Positions 44,072 through 56,517 of a DNA stretch of 64,000 nucleotides are shown piece by piece (positions within the stretch are counted from its first letter, which is position 1; the number at the start of each line of letters is the position of its first letter). Below the pieces are notes generated by a model. The model ran no database searches. It was given only the letters and a program-made list of their open reading frames with translations, and had not been told where the DNA came from. Both the position numbers and the translations under genes were made by a program. The stretch is from Bidens hawaiensis (taxonomy: Eukaryota > Streptophyta > Magnoliopsida > Asterales > Asteraceae). The stretch lies in assembly GCA_021521415.1 (NCBI GenBank), contig JAIQDT010002047.1, positions 310,001 to 374,000 on the forward strand, in the 5' to 3' direction.

Positions 44072-47000
44072 CACCACCAGAAAAAAGGCCTTTAATGACA
44101 CGCATTGCGTGTCATGACGGGTACAGATGACAGGCAATGCGCGTCGTTGAAGCCCTTGTCAAAAACGAAATATGACATGCACCTGCGTGTCATATTATAT
44201 GACACGCTTTAATGACACTCATTTATGACACACGTTTATGACGTACATGTATAACACGCTTTCGGTATTCACACTTATGACACCAATTTACGACAAGCAT
44301 TTATACATGTCATCGTATACTTTTTTTTAAAAAAAACTTATTATATATATATATATATATATTACATAATTACTAATTTTCACATTAATTACACAACTAC
44401 ACAAATATAGCATCAAAATTATATGTATATTAGACACCGTAAGTCAAAATGTTACAAATATTCCGAAGTTAATTAACAAATATATTTGTTAATATTCAAA
44501 AGCATACACATATATCACTACCAGAAAATAAACTATGAGGTATGACTTGACCATTCCTCTCAAACAACATCAATATCCGCATCCGTGTACTCGGTTTTGC
44601 CTCCCCCCAACCTAAGAAAATTAAACAAACAAAAAGCTTCAAAATTTGGTCGAGTTATTAAGCATAATTAAACATCTAAATTATACTTACATTGTTATTG
44701 ACGAGTGTTTGAAGTCTTTCATGAACGATCTCTTTCATGAAATTTAAGGTATAATAACCACATAAGCTACATCTAAACAAAATAAAATTGTATGTAATTT
44801 ACCTCACTAACTGAAACAACCATATAAGCTAAAAATTTGACCGGTTTAGCTTAATTCGAAGTGCCCGCCACAAAACTTTTCATTATCGCCTGCAAATTTA
44901 AAATTTTTAAACGTGAAACCATACATAATAAACAAACTTTTTTAAATCTTAAAGAAAAGTAGAATTTACTAAGATTCATAGGCATCAGGATTCAGGAACC
45001 AGATTCATAGGCATCAGGAACCGACTTGTGCATCTTTTCATTTTTAATTATAAAACTGTTACGCACCTAAAGTAAACCATTAATAACGGTTATGTTCATA
45101 AATTAATTATTTTGGTTTCCGATGGTTAAAAAAAGTTACAGATAGTTACGATGGTTAAACAGCCCTTCCAATCCTATCTATATTTCAATTTGACAATAAA
45201 AGATGATTGTATCAAGGGGCAATATGAGAATACAAAAGATTTGACTAGAACCCATACGCAAACTAAACCCGAAAGTCGTGTCAGACACGTGAACCGAAGA
45301 CGGCATCCACATTCACAGGTTGATCCGAAAGTTCTTTACTTTTTATTAATTTTTTATTAATAATACTTTAATTTTACATTTTTACAACAAAAAGTATAAT
45401 TTTATATAAAAAAATAATTTTAATTATAAAATCTTTTGTTGATTTCCTTTTGAGCTATAAATTTTACCATAACGCACCCAAGCGATTTAGTTGATTACAT
45501 AAAACACATTGTAGAAAAAATAAAAAATAAAAAAATAAATGGGTTAAACCAGTCAACCCGCAAACCCGCCAAATTCAATGAAACATGATCTGTTTAGTTA
45601 AACGGGTTTGCTGGTTCAATCCGAAAACTAACCCGAACCTATTTATAGCAAACCCGAAGCTGCGATTTTCGTGTTAAGCTTGTGTCGTGTCAGGTTACTC
45701 CAGTTACACCCTACAATAGAAAACATAAATTAAACACTTTCTGAAGCATGTTCCAACATATAATTAAATAAATAATAATCATTAAATATAAAACTAACCG
45801 AAACCCGTTTTTGGTAAAGTAATATAGAAAAGTACATTATTCTTTCACCTTGAAAGAAAATAATTGAAAACATCTTATCAACTTACCTTGTACAAAATGG
45901 CAAGTAACCTCGTTTTAGAAAGTACTCTAAATGCATTCAGATCATGTGTCCAATTTGGCTTGTTTCAACTCAATTCAACCCTTTGCCTAACCCACCCAAC
46001 CCAAACTTAATTGAAGACTTTGGATTTTACTGTTAATATATTTATTTTAAAAGTAAAATATACATTTTAGAAGATCATCTTGTGCCCTACCACCTATACA
46101 TGGTTTACTTTGTTATTCAACAATACTTGTTACCATTAACTAACCAAAATTTAGTGACTTGTCTTTTTACAACTCAAGGTTCCCACTTTACAAATTCTCT
46201 ATTGCTTCTTTTACTGCGAAATTTATCTGAAAGATTCATGTGACCTAAACCTTAACTTAGACTTTCAAAGACAATGGAAATTATGAAGAAAATGCATAAA
46301 CAAATTACCTTAATATGAGGTAGAGTGATACCTTACACTAAAGCCAGCTACATTGGTCAATATCGAGTCAATGCAGTTTAAAAATGCTCCCATTACAAGT
46401 ATCTTTCTATGTTTCTGCTCCATTTGAAAGCATTGCCAAGTAGCCACCTGCAACAATTCATGTCTTTAAATACACAAAATAAGAAACTGTCTAAATTAGT
46501 TAGTTTTAGTGTTGCTTCAAATCACCTTAGTAGTAGCAAAAATATCACCGGGTTGGTTGCTATCTAAATCTGCTCCACGACTTCTGGACACCCTAATTTC
46601 TTCATTTGTATCACTTCTGCAAAGTTCAAAGCTCATATAGTTAAAAAATTTATACATACTAAAAATATTAGGATAATCACATTTAAATACAAGTTACCCA
46701 AAACATAATGATTAATTTGACCAAAAAAAATATAACCCAAAACATAATTTCACCAAAAAAAAAATAATAATAACTCATTGTAACATACATGGCATGATGA
46801 TTAATTTGACAGTTTTTGATCCTCTCACAACTATCTGAGCATTGCATGACTTACAAAAGTTCTGTGCACCATACTTGTGCACCATACTGAGCAACACATG
46901 CATTACTTTAAATCCACTTTTGACCCTTCAATATAAGAGTTGGACAGACAACAATGACCATACAACTGATGTCTCACCTTGAGCTGCTGGAAAAGGATTG

Positions 47001-48349
47001 ATAAAACGAAAGGCAAAATAAGTCATTATATTATATGACCAAAAGGCAAAATAAATCCACTTTTGGTTAGTTATATTCGTTTATCTATGATTAGTTATGT
47101 TCGTTCGTTTAAGTTCATGAACCGTTTGTTTATATTGTTAACGAACGGATAGACATAAACGAACACGAACAAAAAAAATTAGTTTAATTGTTCATGCCTG
47201 GTCATTTATTCTGTTAAAGGTAAACAAACAAACACGAACATGCTCCATTCGTGTTTGTTCCGGTTATTTACAGGCCTAATTAATTAATAACAACATGAAG
47301 TAAAAGTGTCCATAAGATTTAAAGTGACCTTCCTAATGAATTTCTGCAACTGAATATGGAGATCATTTATATATAGTTTTGACCTTTCTAAGATCATTTT
47401 TTTAAGTATATTAACATTGAGATTCATATTACACTCTGGATAATCTCAAGCTTTTATGTGTCCATTTCGTGGATAAGATCATCTTTTCGTTTATATTTTG
47501 GAAAATGACCTATTGATTTTACTTGATGTTTATTTTGATGATCTTTTTACACCCGGCGCATTGCGTGGGGTCCTAAAATCTAGTGAGGTTTAAAAACTAG
47601 GCACTAGTTGGTACTAATTTTCACAAATAGTAAAACACTAAATCCCACTTTAAGGTTAGTGCTGCAAGTCTGCAACAGTGCTACACACTTTAAGTCGAAG
47701 AATGTAATAGAAAAGTTAAAAAAAAGTTACCGACAGTTGATGTGTGTGCCTTTGTGAATAGTGACTTATGAATATGGTACCAGCAATTAACAGTATAACA
47801 ACTAATTAACAACATTAAACCCTAACAAATTATGAAATCCACAATTAGCAGAATAACAAAGTAAATTTGAAGGCACATACCTAACTGTAGATGAACTCTT
47901 GCCAATAATCCTTCAATTAACTCGAAACCCTAGCTGTGGTGTTGCGTTGTGGTGGAGAAAGGCCGTCTTCGTCGTGGGCGGTGGTGGAGACTGAGCGTAT
48001 TCTAATGGGTGGTGGTGGTGGTGGAGACTGAACTATCACTAATATGATAGTCTTGAAGGAGAAACCCTAGCTTTGGGGGAGAAGGGAGACAGATAGAATT
48101 TAGGGAGAAGCAGAGTCTGATATGGGAATTTAGGTGGGTGTTTATGTATTTTATCTAGGATGCAAGATGACACTCAAACATGCACATGCATAGGTTATTT
48201 TTTTAAATTATCACACTGATTTAATGACGCACAAAAATAAGTGTCATAAATCCTCTAATTTTTAAAATTTATGACGTTTTTTTAATGACACGCACATTTG
48301 CGCATCATAAATCGACTCATGTCATTAAAAGGCCTTTTTTCTAGCAGTG
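44072..48349. mobile_element. CACTA transposon in A2 (same insertion as in A1)
   Basis: Same ends and same 3-bp duplication att (44,069-44,071 and 48,350-48,352) at the same place in the host element as in A1. Length is 4,278 bp; the extra bases include a longer TA run near 44,345. The insertion therefore precedes the duplication of A. No transposase frame. Confidence 0.88.
46309..46616 (-). pseudogene. Captured helicase-like exons, A2 copy
   Basis: Same two exon-like blocks as at 7145-7452 (here 46,616-46,526 and 46,447-46,309) with the same splice borders. Confidence 0.5.
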
Positions 48350-49254
48350 ATTATTGGCTTAAAAGGCTTGAAGTATAGTCATTGACACTGTATGGTAGCT
48401 TTTCATGGTGTGTAGTTGCCTAAGTAATATAAATATAATGATCTTGCTAAGTCTGATGTGGTGGTACATTTGAAGATTAAGGTATGTTCTCTTACACATC
48501 TCTCCCAATGATATGCAGAAAGGTAATTATCCTGTCATACACAAGCCTGTTGATGCTATGGTCACCAAAAATATTCTTTTATTAATATTTGAACAGTTGT
48601 ATATGTAATAGCTAATGTAGTATAAAAAATCTATCTGCTTATTATAAATATTATATTCTCTAAAAATAATCAGACTTAAAGGGGCCTCAAGGTAACTACA
48701 GGGGTGGGGCATACAAATAAGTCCTTAACACCCTAAATGTAAGGCATGTAATTATGTTCGGATGGCTTGTAAGTCCAACGTTCAACCTTAAAGTCTGCCT
48801 TTTCTAAATACTGTTCATATAATCAAAACTATTTTGACCATACATAAAGGGGTTGAAGTCAAATTGGAGTGACTTGGAGAAAGCTAAATAAGCCTTGAGA
48901 ATATATTAGGGACAACCTAAATCCATAGTGTTAACCATTCATACCTTATGCACTTAATTGAACCTTAAGCATATCACTAAAAGTAATGATAATCAAGCTA
49001 AGTGTTAATACCTGCTATCAACCTGACTCAAGTCATAATAATGCCAACCATGAAATGTTGTGAAGTGATTAAGTAGTATGATCCTATGTTGAGATCTCTC
49101 TATAAAATGTTCTGAAGTGACCAACAACTGAAGTTTAATCTCTTATTCACCTTAAGCTTATGCTTGAGTCAATGCAGTGTCTAAAATAACAAACTTTGAT
49201 GATTTGAGTACAAGTTTATGTGTGAAGTTGTCTAGTTTGTTAGACAAGTGATGA
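48350..49254 (+). other. A2 pol-ORF3 spacer, part 2
   Basis: Counterpart of 9186-10,110 with the same family-B-like blocks, including the VIHKP-encoding segment near 48,504-48,575. Confidence 0.55.
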
Positions 49255-49278
49255 TTTATTTCAAATGTGTGATCTGAA

Positions 49279-50519
49279 ATGTTACAAGTCTTTTCGAGCA
49301 TATTCTATTATTAGAACTGCTCTCAAAGTGCTTCGAACATGAATCTATGCTTAAAATTAATTTTGTTGCTCTTCGAGCACAAAGACATGTCTTCAAATTT
49401 TTTCTAAGTATTTTGAGCAAAGATAACATGATTATGCTCTTCGAGCACAAAAATGTGTATTGAAAACTTTTTTAAGTCTTTCGAGCATAGATTCTTACAT
49501 GATTTGTGATTTTGACTTCACAAGCACAATGTTATGGAATGATAAATTTTACCAAATGTTTAGAGCATGAGTGAGTGATAGATGCGTAAGTTTCCTCTAC
49601 GAGCATAAGTGACTAAATAATAATTTGTATAAGTATGTTCGAGTAGAGTTAATGCTTTGAATGTGTTTCGAGCATGATTTGTTGACTGAGTATTTTTCTA
49701 AGTATGTTGAGCATATAAGAGTGATGTTGTGTTTGAAAATTTGACTAAGTGTTCTCGAGCATATTGACTATCTTACTTGAACTGATTGTGTTAAGTGTTT
49801 ATTAGTAATGCTCTCGAGTATGGTTTTGTAAACGAGCATGAGTGATTGTTTGTGTGTTACTTAAAACTAACATTTTGGTTAAGGCAAGGAATCGAGCACA
49901 GTTTTGAAATATCTCAAAAAGTTAAGAAATTCTAAGTTTTTCCCTCGAGTATACTTGGTTTCGAGCAAACCTATTAATGAACATTCTCAAATACTTAACC
50001 ATTTTCTTATAAAGGCAAGTCGAGCATGCTTTGGAAAGGGTATTCGAGCACAATGGGAGACAGCTGTTTTTGGTTGTATGCTCGAGTAGAGGTTTTTCAT
50101 TAATTTCAAATTAAATGACATCTGGTGAGTACTAAACGACAAATCTGGGTTGTACTATCCAATCGTTAAGTATAAAAGGGGGACTTAGAAAATTTTCCAA
50201 ACACTTTTTCCCTCTCTTAACAAAAACCCTTCTGCTCGTGCCCCCCTTGCTCTATCGAACACTCGACTCTGCTTGAATACTTTTTTGATTATAGCCAGTA
50301 GCTCTGATTCCAACTTAGTAAGAAATTGATTATCGATTATCGTCTTTCCGAGTGTCGGAATTAGGGTTTCTATAAACAGTTACTAACTGTTTACTTAAAT
50401 TGTGCAGGTTTGCAAATTGTTACGGAACAGGTTACGGAATATGACTTTCTTCTATAACTATAAACTGCTATTACTCTGCTATTACAGATACTTACAATTT
50501 CTTTTATTTTGTAGAACTA
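49279..50519 (+). promoter_or_regulatory. A2 TCGAGCA swarm, TATA box and ORF3 leader
   Basis: Same swarm as in A1 (to about 50,089), TATA box tataaaa at 50,171-50,177 and acceptor TTTTGTAG ending at 50,514 before the ATG at 50,520. Confidence 0.5.
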
Positions 50520-51012
50520 ATGGTGATGAAATTCGAACCAAAGCACAATATGTGCGCCCATTTGGTGGTAGATGATGAAAACAGGGAACTTGAGTTTATA
50601 ATCAACTTCTTGAATAACTCAAATCTACGGGTTGCACTGACAAAGAACCCGATTATATATAGAAATCACATCACTAATTTCTGGGGTTCTGCGGAGTACA
50701 TGGATGACATTAATGGCAGAAGAATTGAAGCATCCGTACTCGAGCAAGATATTGAAGTTACAGAAGCATCAATAAGAGAAGCACTATAATTAAACGACAA
50801 TCATCAAGAGCAGCTTCTTTATTCCACTCAAAGATTATTGAGGATCTTTCAAGACATGCTAGGGTACCAAGGGGGCATAAATGAAGGACAATTCCAGAAG
50901 GGAATGTTCCCTTGTTGTACAGATATTTAATCCACCATGTCATTCAGTCTTTATCACCGAGGAGAGGAACTTGGACTCTATTAAGTAGAGAATTAGCCAC
51001 TGTCATAGTTGC
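50520..51012 (+). pseudogene. A2 ORF3, 5' part, cut by B2
   Basis: 50520-50789 is the 89-codon N-terminal piece, differing from A1 at two of 270 bases, with the same stop after 'REAL'. The homologous region continues in broken frames to 51,012, where B2 is inserted. The 3' part resumes at 63,480. Confidence 0.65.
51008..51012 (+). other. Target-site duplication of B2 (left), gttgc
   Basis: gttgc at 51,008-51,012 is repeated at 63,475-63,479. A1 has a single gttgc at the uninterrupted site (11,843-11,847). Confidence 0.95.
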
Positions 51013-51443
51013 TGTAGGTTCCTGGACGTGGATCGTATACGGGAAATCTCTAACAACGCAGGTGCGGAATCCCTGCGTATATAGATACGAGCGTAGATAT
51101 TGTATATATTGAATACACGAACAATGAACACGAGCTATAAGGTAAACACGTTATATTGAATAACCAAACACGTGACAGTAGGTCACTGTTACAGAGAACA
51201 AAACGAAACAAAACGTAAAACCAAAACCCTAACTCACGTCCTCTGCTGAAACGTTCTATTTAAACACGACAACTTCGCCACTGGCGAAGTTGTCAGTAAC
51301 CTCGCTAGATCAGCAAGTTCGCCATAGCGAACTTGCTGATAACTTCGCTAGTTTACAAAACAAACCATAAACAAACCATTAACTATATTACAGACTCGAT
51401 AACAAATACTAGACTATGAACTACTGACAAACATGTACCAACA
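51013..51443 (-). repeat. B2 3' LTR
   Basis: In element orientation starts tgttggtaca and ends ggaacctaca. Contains inverted GCGAAGTT pairs, including the 12-bp-arm hairpin gacaacttcgcc/ggcgaagttgtc, next to a TATA-like tttaaatag. Confidence 0.95.
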
Positions 51444-51456
51444 GACTCCCCCTTGG
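51444..51456 (-). other. B2 polypurine tract
   Basis: ccaagggggagtc in element orientation, directly inside the 3' LTR; identical to B1. Confidence 0.9.
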
Positions 51457-51501
51457 CAGTAGCTTCATATCTTGATCTCTGAGTCTTGTAATCTTGCACT
51501 T

Positions 51502-54291
51502 TCACGCGTGCGCCCCTTCTCTCACACAAACCGACACAACTCCTTGATATTTCCTCGCTTGATCCTTCCAAGCAGGAATGTAGAAGATCTTCTTGTTGTT
51601 CAGCACTTCCAGATCAGCCTGCGATAGATTAACAAGATGCATCGGGTCATAAACCCGAAGTACTTCTTGTTCGTCCTCATCTTCCATAACCGCCTCAGCT
51701 GTCTCGCAATCCACATACCACCATTTCAGATCTTTCAGTACATTTTGAGGCATAGTTTTCATGGGTACCTCCTTGATACATCGGACTGGTTTGTACTTCA
51801 TCACCATCCACGGTTTACCATCTGCTCTCATACCTCTTTCTGTATCCTTCACTAATTTTCCCTTTTGTGGCTTTAGCAACTCGAACTTCTTTTCTTTTAC
51901 TCCTTCTTTCCACATTATCTTCTCAATCATTCTAGCCATATTGTCGTTGCTTCTGTTTATCAGGCCCAACCTGGCCAAGTCCTTTACTTCGCATTCAGGC
52001 AATGTGTTGAACGATCTCAACATTCTCTTGAAATATTGAACGCCATCATAACGCTTCACCACAAACAACTTGAGCTGTTCATCATAAATCCAACAAATAA
52101 TCCCCTTTTTCGCCTCTGCATACCCTTTAATGTTGTAGCTCTTTCTGAACATGGTTGGAACAGCAGGCTTCTTGGTCTTGACAAACCAATGAGCATATTC
52201 TTCCTTCCATCTAGGCTGCTCTTCCCACACCATCTCATCTACCACATTCTTATCCCCAAAATCTGCTCTTTCAACAGCTGGAATCTCATGTTCCACTGCA
52301 TCATCCACGATCTCTCCTTCTTCCAACACATTTACCACATCAATCTTTTCTCCAATCCTTTCTATCTCCTCCACGGGCAACACGTCATCATCATTCACAC
52401 AGTCATCATCCTCCTCCTCATCTAAGTCCTTCAAAGCATCGATGACATCTTCAACATCAGCATCGTCATCAACATCCACAACATCATCACCCGCTGCATC
52501 AGTTGACTCCCCCTCAGTTGTGGAAGCCCCAAGAGCCTGAGAGGTTCTTGGCAGCTCACCGCCTGCACCCGAAGGTGCATTGGGATCATCGTCATGATCT
52601 TGTCGTCTCTTTGTTCTCAACTCATCGCCCCTGCAAGTCGTCTCCCCCTGAGATGCCAAGAATTCCTTGAAGGCATCGATAACTCGTCCGTGTTCTACCA
52701 GGAGGGCGGCTTGGATTTGATTGGCTTCCACTAGGCGTTCAATGGTCTTCGATTGTTCAGTAACAATACGCTCCAGCGAAGCAATCCGTTCAGAGTCTGA
52801 AGCAGGCGATGGAGTTGGTGGAACCTCAGTAGCAGAAGTGACCGCAGGTGGTACCCTAGGTAACCCTGCAGTTGTTGTAATTGTTGATTCGACGAAGCGT
52901 GCAACTACCACCGGGGGATCAACCAGTTGGGGTGGTAGCGACACAACTACTGGTGCCGACGCCTCGACCGCAGTAACCTGTGCAGTAGTAGGCAATAGAG
53001 ACATACCTGACAAGGCAGGCGGAGCAAATCGTACGTACCTTGAAGTCTCCCCCGCTCCAGTGGCCATACCTTGTCGTTCTCGACGTGAGCGTCTCAGCAC
53101 AACTTGGACTGCCTCTTCCTCATCTTCATCATTTTCATCCTCATCCACAGCCCTCGGCCGCTTACCCGTTGTCCTCTCCCGAGTCACCAACAACCGTCTG
53201 GCCTCAGCAAACGTTTCATCCAGCTCGGTTTCAGCTACCGAAGTAGCCGCTGAGGTAGTACCCAAATACTGATTACCCGAGAGATCCATATCGAACAGAC
53301 CGTGTCCACTGAAAGCAGCATCCAGATCAATGTTTTCAGCAGTAGACACAGCCTGCGATGAAGTAGCTGGCACAGCAGCAGAAGTGACAACAGGCGCAGC
53401 AAATACAGCAGGAGGTGCTGCCGCCTGATGTTGTTGTGGATCCCTGAACTCATCCCCGCCTGCATGGACATACTCTGGGTTAATTAGATACCCGAAAAGA
53501 GGAGTATGCCTGGGACGACGCTCAGGGTTGCTCCGTGTGCTTGACGTCCTGCACTGAGCGAAGATACGCTTGGATACACCCTCAACGTATCGGATTGGGC
53601 GTCGTTGCGGTAGAGACGGAGCAATGTGATTGATAATCATCTGCAAGAAGCGCGGATACATAGTGAATCGCTCGCGCGCCGCAGCCCGTATTTGGCGATC
53701 AATCTCATAGAATATCATCTGACTAAATGAGTATCTGCGATTATAAGTCAGCGCAAGCATAGCCGATTGCATCGTCGCCCCCATTCCGTCTGTCCCCGCC
53801 TTCCTGCCGGACATGCAAACAATCAACACATGCATCAAGAACCGCCATTGGTCCAGCAGAAAGCCTTTCCTCCTTTGTGAGTCCCCCAGTGGACCCGAAT
53901 AGCCCATTCTCAAATATGCTCCATCACGGAAAGGAGCTGTGAATTCCGTAGGGTCATCTCTGGTTTCTGCACCGAATTGCAGAGCCAACCGTATATCCTC
54001 AGAAGAGAATTGTATGTTTTGGCCATTTACGGTTGCTCTAATCACCGAAGGCTCAGCCCTGCAATCAAGGTAAGCTGTCTCCCAGAAGTCCTCAATGTTT
54101 GGTAGGGAGATGGGCAATGTTGTCGTTATAGCATGAAATATCCTTGATCGCTGGAGAAATGTGATAATCTCCCTGAAATCATCTAAGCCTCGTGCATCCG
54201 GATCTAAGGTGATATATTGGTTGTGGGATGGAAAGAATTGTCGTCGTTGGTCATCACCGTCATTACCACCAGTTCCTCCAACAGCAGCCAT
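51502..54291 (-). CDS. B2 ORF3, 929-aa protein of unknown function
   Basis: ATG at 54291 (two bases after a GCAG acceptor) to the stop at 51502-51504. An in-frame GTG codon at 54306 lies upstream, but the acceptor context favours 54291. Same layout as B1 ORF3: N-domain with HNQYITLDP, FWETAY and MYPRF; variable Ala/Val/Thr-rich middle; basic clusters (GKRPR, then RRSRRER); coiled coil (SERIASLERIVTEQSKTIER); long acidic run; C-domain opening AHWFVKTKKP. The two end domains are strongly conserved between B1 and B2, while the middle tolerates indels. That pattern is expected of a protein under selection. No membrane segment. Unknown function; a particle, chaperone or nuclear targeting role is speculation. 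Confidence 0.87.
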   Translation of the reverse strand: MAAVGGTGGNDGDDQRRQFFPSHNQYITLDPDARGLDDFREIITFLQRSRIFHAITTTLPISLPNIEDFWETAYLDCRAEPSVIRATVNGQNIQFSSEDIRLALQFGAETRDDPTEFTAPFRDGAYLRMGYSGPLGDSQRRKGFLLDQWRFLMHVLIVCMSGRKAGTDGMGATMQSAMLALTYNRRYSFSQMIFYEIDRQIRAAARERFTMYPRFLQMIINHIAPSLPQRRPIRYVEGVSKRIFAQCRTSSTRSNPERRPRHTPLFGYLINPEYVHAGGDEFRDPQQHQAAAPPAVFAAPVVTSAAVPATSSQAVSTAENIDLDAAFSGHGLFDMDLSGNQYLGTTSAATSVAETELDETFAEARRLLVTRERTTGKRPRAVDEDENDEDEEEAVQVVLRRSRRERQGMATGAGETSRYVRFAPPALSGMSLLPTTAQVTAVEASAPVVVSLPPQLVDPPVVVARFVESTITTTAGLPRVPPAVTSATEVPPTPSPASDSERIASLERIVTEQSKTIERLVEANQIQAALLVEHGRVIDAFKEFLASQGETTCRGDELRTKRRQDHDDDPNAPSGAGGELPRTSQALGASTTEGESTDAAGDDVVDVDDDADVEDVIDALKDLDEEEDDDCVNDDDVLPVEEIERIGEKIDVVNVLEEGEIVDDAVEHEIPAVERADFGDKNVVDEMVWEEQPRWKEEYAHWFVKTKKPAVPTMFRKSYNIKGYAEAKKGIICWIYDEQLKLFVVKRYDGVQYFKRMLRSFNTLPECEVKDLARLGLINRSNDNMARMIEKIMWKEGVKEKKFELLKPQKGKLVKDTERGMRADGKPWMVMKYKPVRCIKEVPMKTMPQNVLKDLKWWYVDCETAEAVMEDEDEQEVLRVYDPMHLVNLSQADLEVLNNKKIFYIPAWKDQARKYQGVVSVCVREGAHA

Positions 54292-55090
54292 ATCTGCACA
54301 AAACAAATCAAGTTAGAACCGTTTAAAACCGAAATCACAAGCTCGCGGTTTACCAAGTGCGAAGTTGTGAGGTAACCAGTACAGGCGATGTTAAGGATGA
54401 GGCGAAGTTGGAGACAACTTCACTTCGTCCTTAAGTTCGTCTGAAAACTGATAAGGCATTGGAAATAGGCGAAGTTAAATTCTTGGCGAAGTTACGGTTA
54501 ACATCGCCACTGGCGAACTTAAGCCGAGGGCGAAGTTGGGGACAACTTCGCCATTGGCGAACTTCAGCCACTGGCGAAGTTGATGATAACTTCGCCAAAA
54601 CCTTAACTTCGCCAGAACCAGAACCAGCGACTGTTGAGATTCAATCGATTTTGTCCGATGGTTTTCGGACAAAATCGATGATTTATAAGTGAAGAACAAC
54701 ATATTTCAAAGGATTTGAGACGTAAGGCTCGTCCATGAGCACGTAACAAAGGGTCGGAAAAACTTGGTTTTGAAAAACCGACGATCCGAGGTCTCGAACC
54801 GGGTAAACTATTACGAACGAGAGAGGTAAGACGCAAGAGATAACACATACCACACGAATAATAGTAACAAGAAACACAAGATCGAAAAGACGATTGAGTA
54901 TAAAGATTGCCGTAGGGTTTAGTGAATATATGTTCGCCGGAAGATAACAAATGAGCACAGTGACATAACGTATATAGGGCGGAGTTGTGTCTGGCGAAGT
55001 TACGATTAACTTCGCCATGGCGAAGTTAAGCACAACTTCGCCAAATTCAACAACTTCGCCAAATTCAACAACTTCGCCAGTACCTTCAAA
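54292..55090 (-). promoter_or_regulatory. Putative internal promoter and 5' UTR of B2 ORF3
   Basis: In element orientation: several AACTTCGCC copies (55,080-54,990), a TATA box (ctatata, 54,976-54,971) about 20 bases after the last one, a leader, then a dense GCGAAGTT/AACTTCGCC cluster (54,600-54,355). CTAACTTGATTTGTTTTGTGCAG follows as acceptor immediately before AT-ATG. The order matches B1. Confidence 0.5.
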
Positions 55091-55688
55091 ATCAGCCCTT
55101 TAAGTTTGAAAAATCTGTCATTTAACCTTGAAAACTTCCAAAAAGAGTTATAACTAAAATGATTATGTCCAAGTAACCAATAATAATAAAATAATAAAAA
55201 TAAAATAACTACGTAACAGAAAATACTTATATAATTTTAACGAAATAAGGGATCAAATTTCAGTCTAGTCAGGGACCACTACGTTTTTGAAAAGATCCGA
55301 ACAGGAATCATACTAGCTATGTGACTGTCACTTGGATCCGTGTTTGGCTGTATTATGACATAGAGAGACAGGTTGTAAGCATGTAATAACTTAAATGGTT
55401 ATCATTGTTTCTGTGATACGGATTAAGGTTCAGTTAAGCTCAAAAATTTAAGATGGCAACAACTCAGAGGTAATGATGACTTCTATCTATTCTCAAAGCG
55501 TATTTGGCTATACCCACGTCACCCCGAATTGACTTCGACCCATAGTGTCTGATTAACTTGTAGATACTTGTTGTCTGCTTCCCGTTTTCTTCTTACTCCA
55601 AACTTGAGAAATCTTGAGAAGTCTCGGTTCTCGTCTTGATTGTCACTATTTCTCATAAGTACAAAAATGATACATGAATAAAATTTAT

Positions 55689-55736
<48 letters not shown>

Positions 55737-56140
55737 AATCAACATCAGTATTTACATCGGAGTACTAAACTACTGCAAGTCCCGAATCTGGATCACTGCA
55801 GTGTCTTGAGATGCTTTCTTTACGGGAATCAGAACACTCACGGGCTCGTGTATGACTGGGTAGTCGCCTTTCTGCCTATCATTCGAAAAGATATGTATGA
55901 AGCCATGCAAAACTCTTAAGGAGTTTCCACATAAATTCGAGTAAATTTAAGTTAGTATCACATACACTTTTACGCACCATTAAAATCACCATGACATACA
56001 ATGACTGTTCTAAAGCCTTTTAAGCCTAATAACTTCACTAGCTAAGCACACACAATCAGTATATCTATCATTTTCCAAGGTTGGATCAATTTTCTGTTAA
56101 ACATAGCAAAGAACTTCTTACGAAGTAATAGACTTGAAAA
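55091..56140 (-). other. B2 pol-ORF3 spacer with conserved blocks
   Basis: Counterpart of B1 26,591-27,540. Contains a poly(A) run of about 45 (T on +, 55,691-55,735) and the conserved short frame at 55,890-55,770 (NDRQKGDYPVIHEP, ending IRDLQ stop). No long gene. Confidence 0.55.
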
Positions 56141-56461
56141 GTAATTTCATTTCCCAAAAAAAATTTTGACTTCAATTGCCCCAATCATGTCAAAGTCATC
56201 AGGTAAACGGCTATCCTGAAGATCCTTGGATCAACTGGACCGACCACATACAAGTATGTGTCCTTCTTACTAAGAATGACCGACTAATTTTCAGCAACTG
56301 AAAGAAAACATGTCAAGACTGCCCCAGTTACTTTCAGTCTTCCGGTTAATGGCTATCCTCATCTCCTAAATCGAAAACAAGGACCAAAACATATCCGAGG
56401 AGATGTCCATCAAACTGAGATAACCGACTAATTTTAAGCAATAAAGACATTTTTTTATTTT

Positions 56462-56506
<45 letters not shown>

Positions 56507-56517
56507 GTAGAACATGG
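56141..56517 (-). repeat. B2 post-pol poly(A) and duplicated module
   Basis: A run of about 40 A (T on +, 56,464-56,503) starts 14 bases after the pol stop. Two diverged units sharing 'ttaaaattagtcggt / tgaaaattagtcggt', 'gatggac/gaaggac', 'ggatagcc' and 'tggggca' follow, as in B1. Confidence 0.6.
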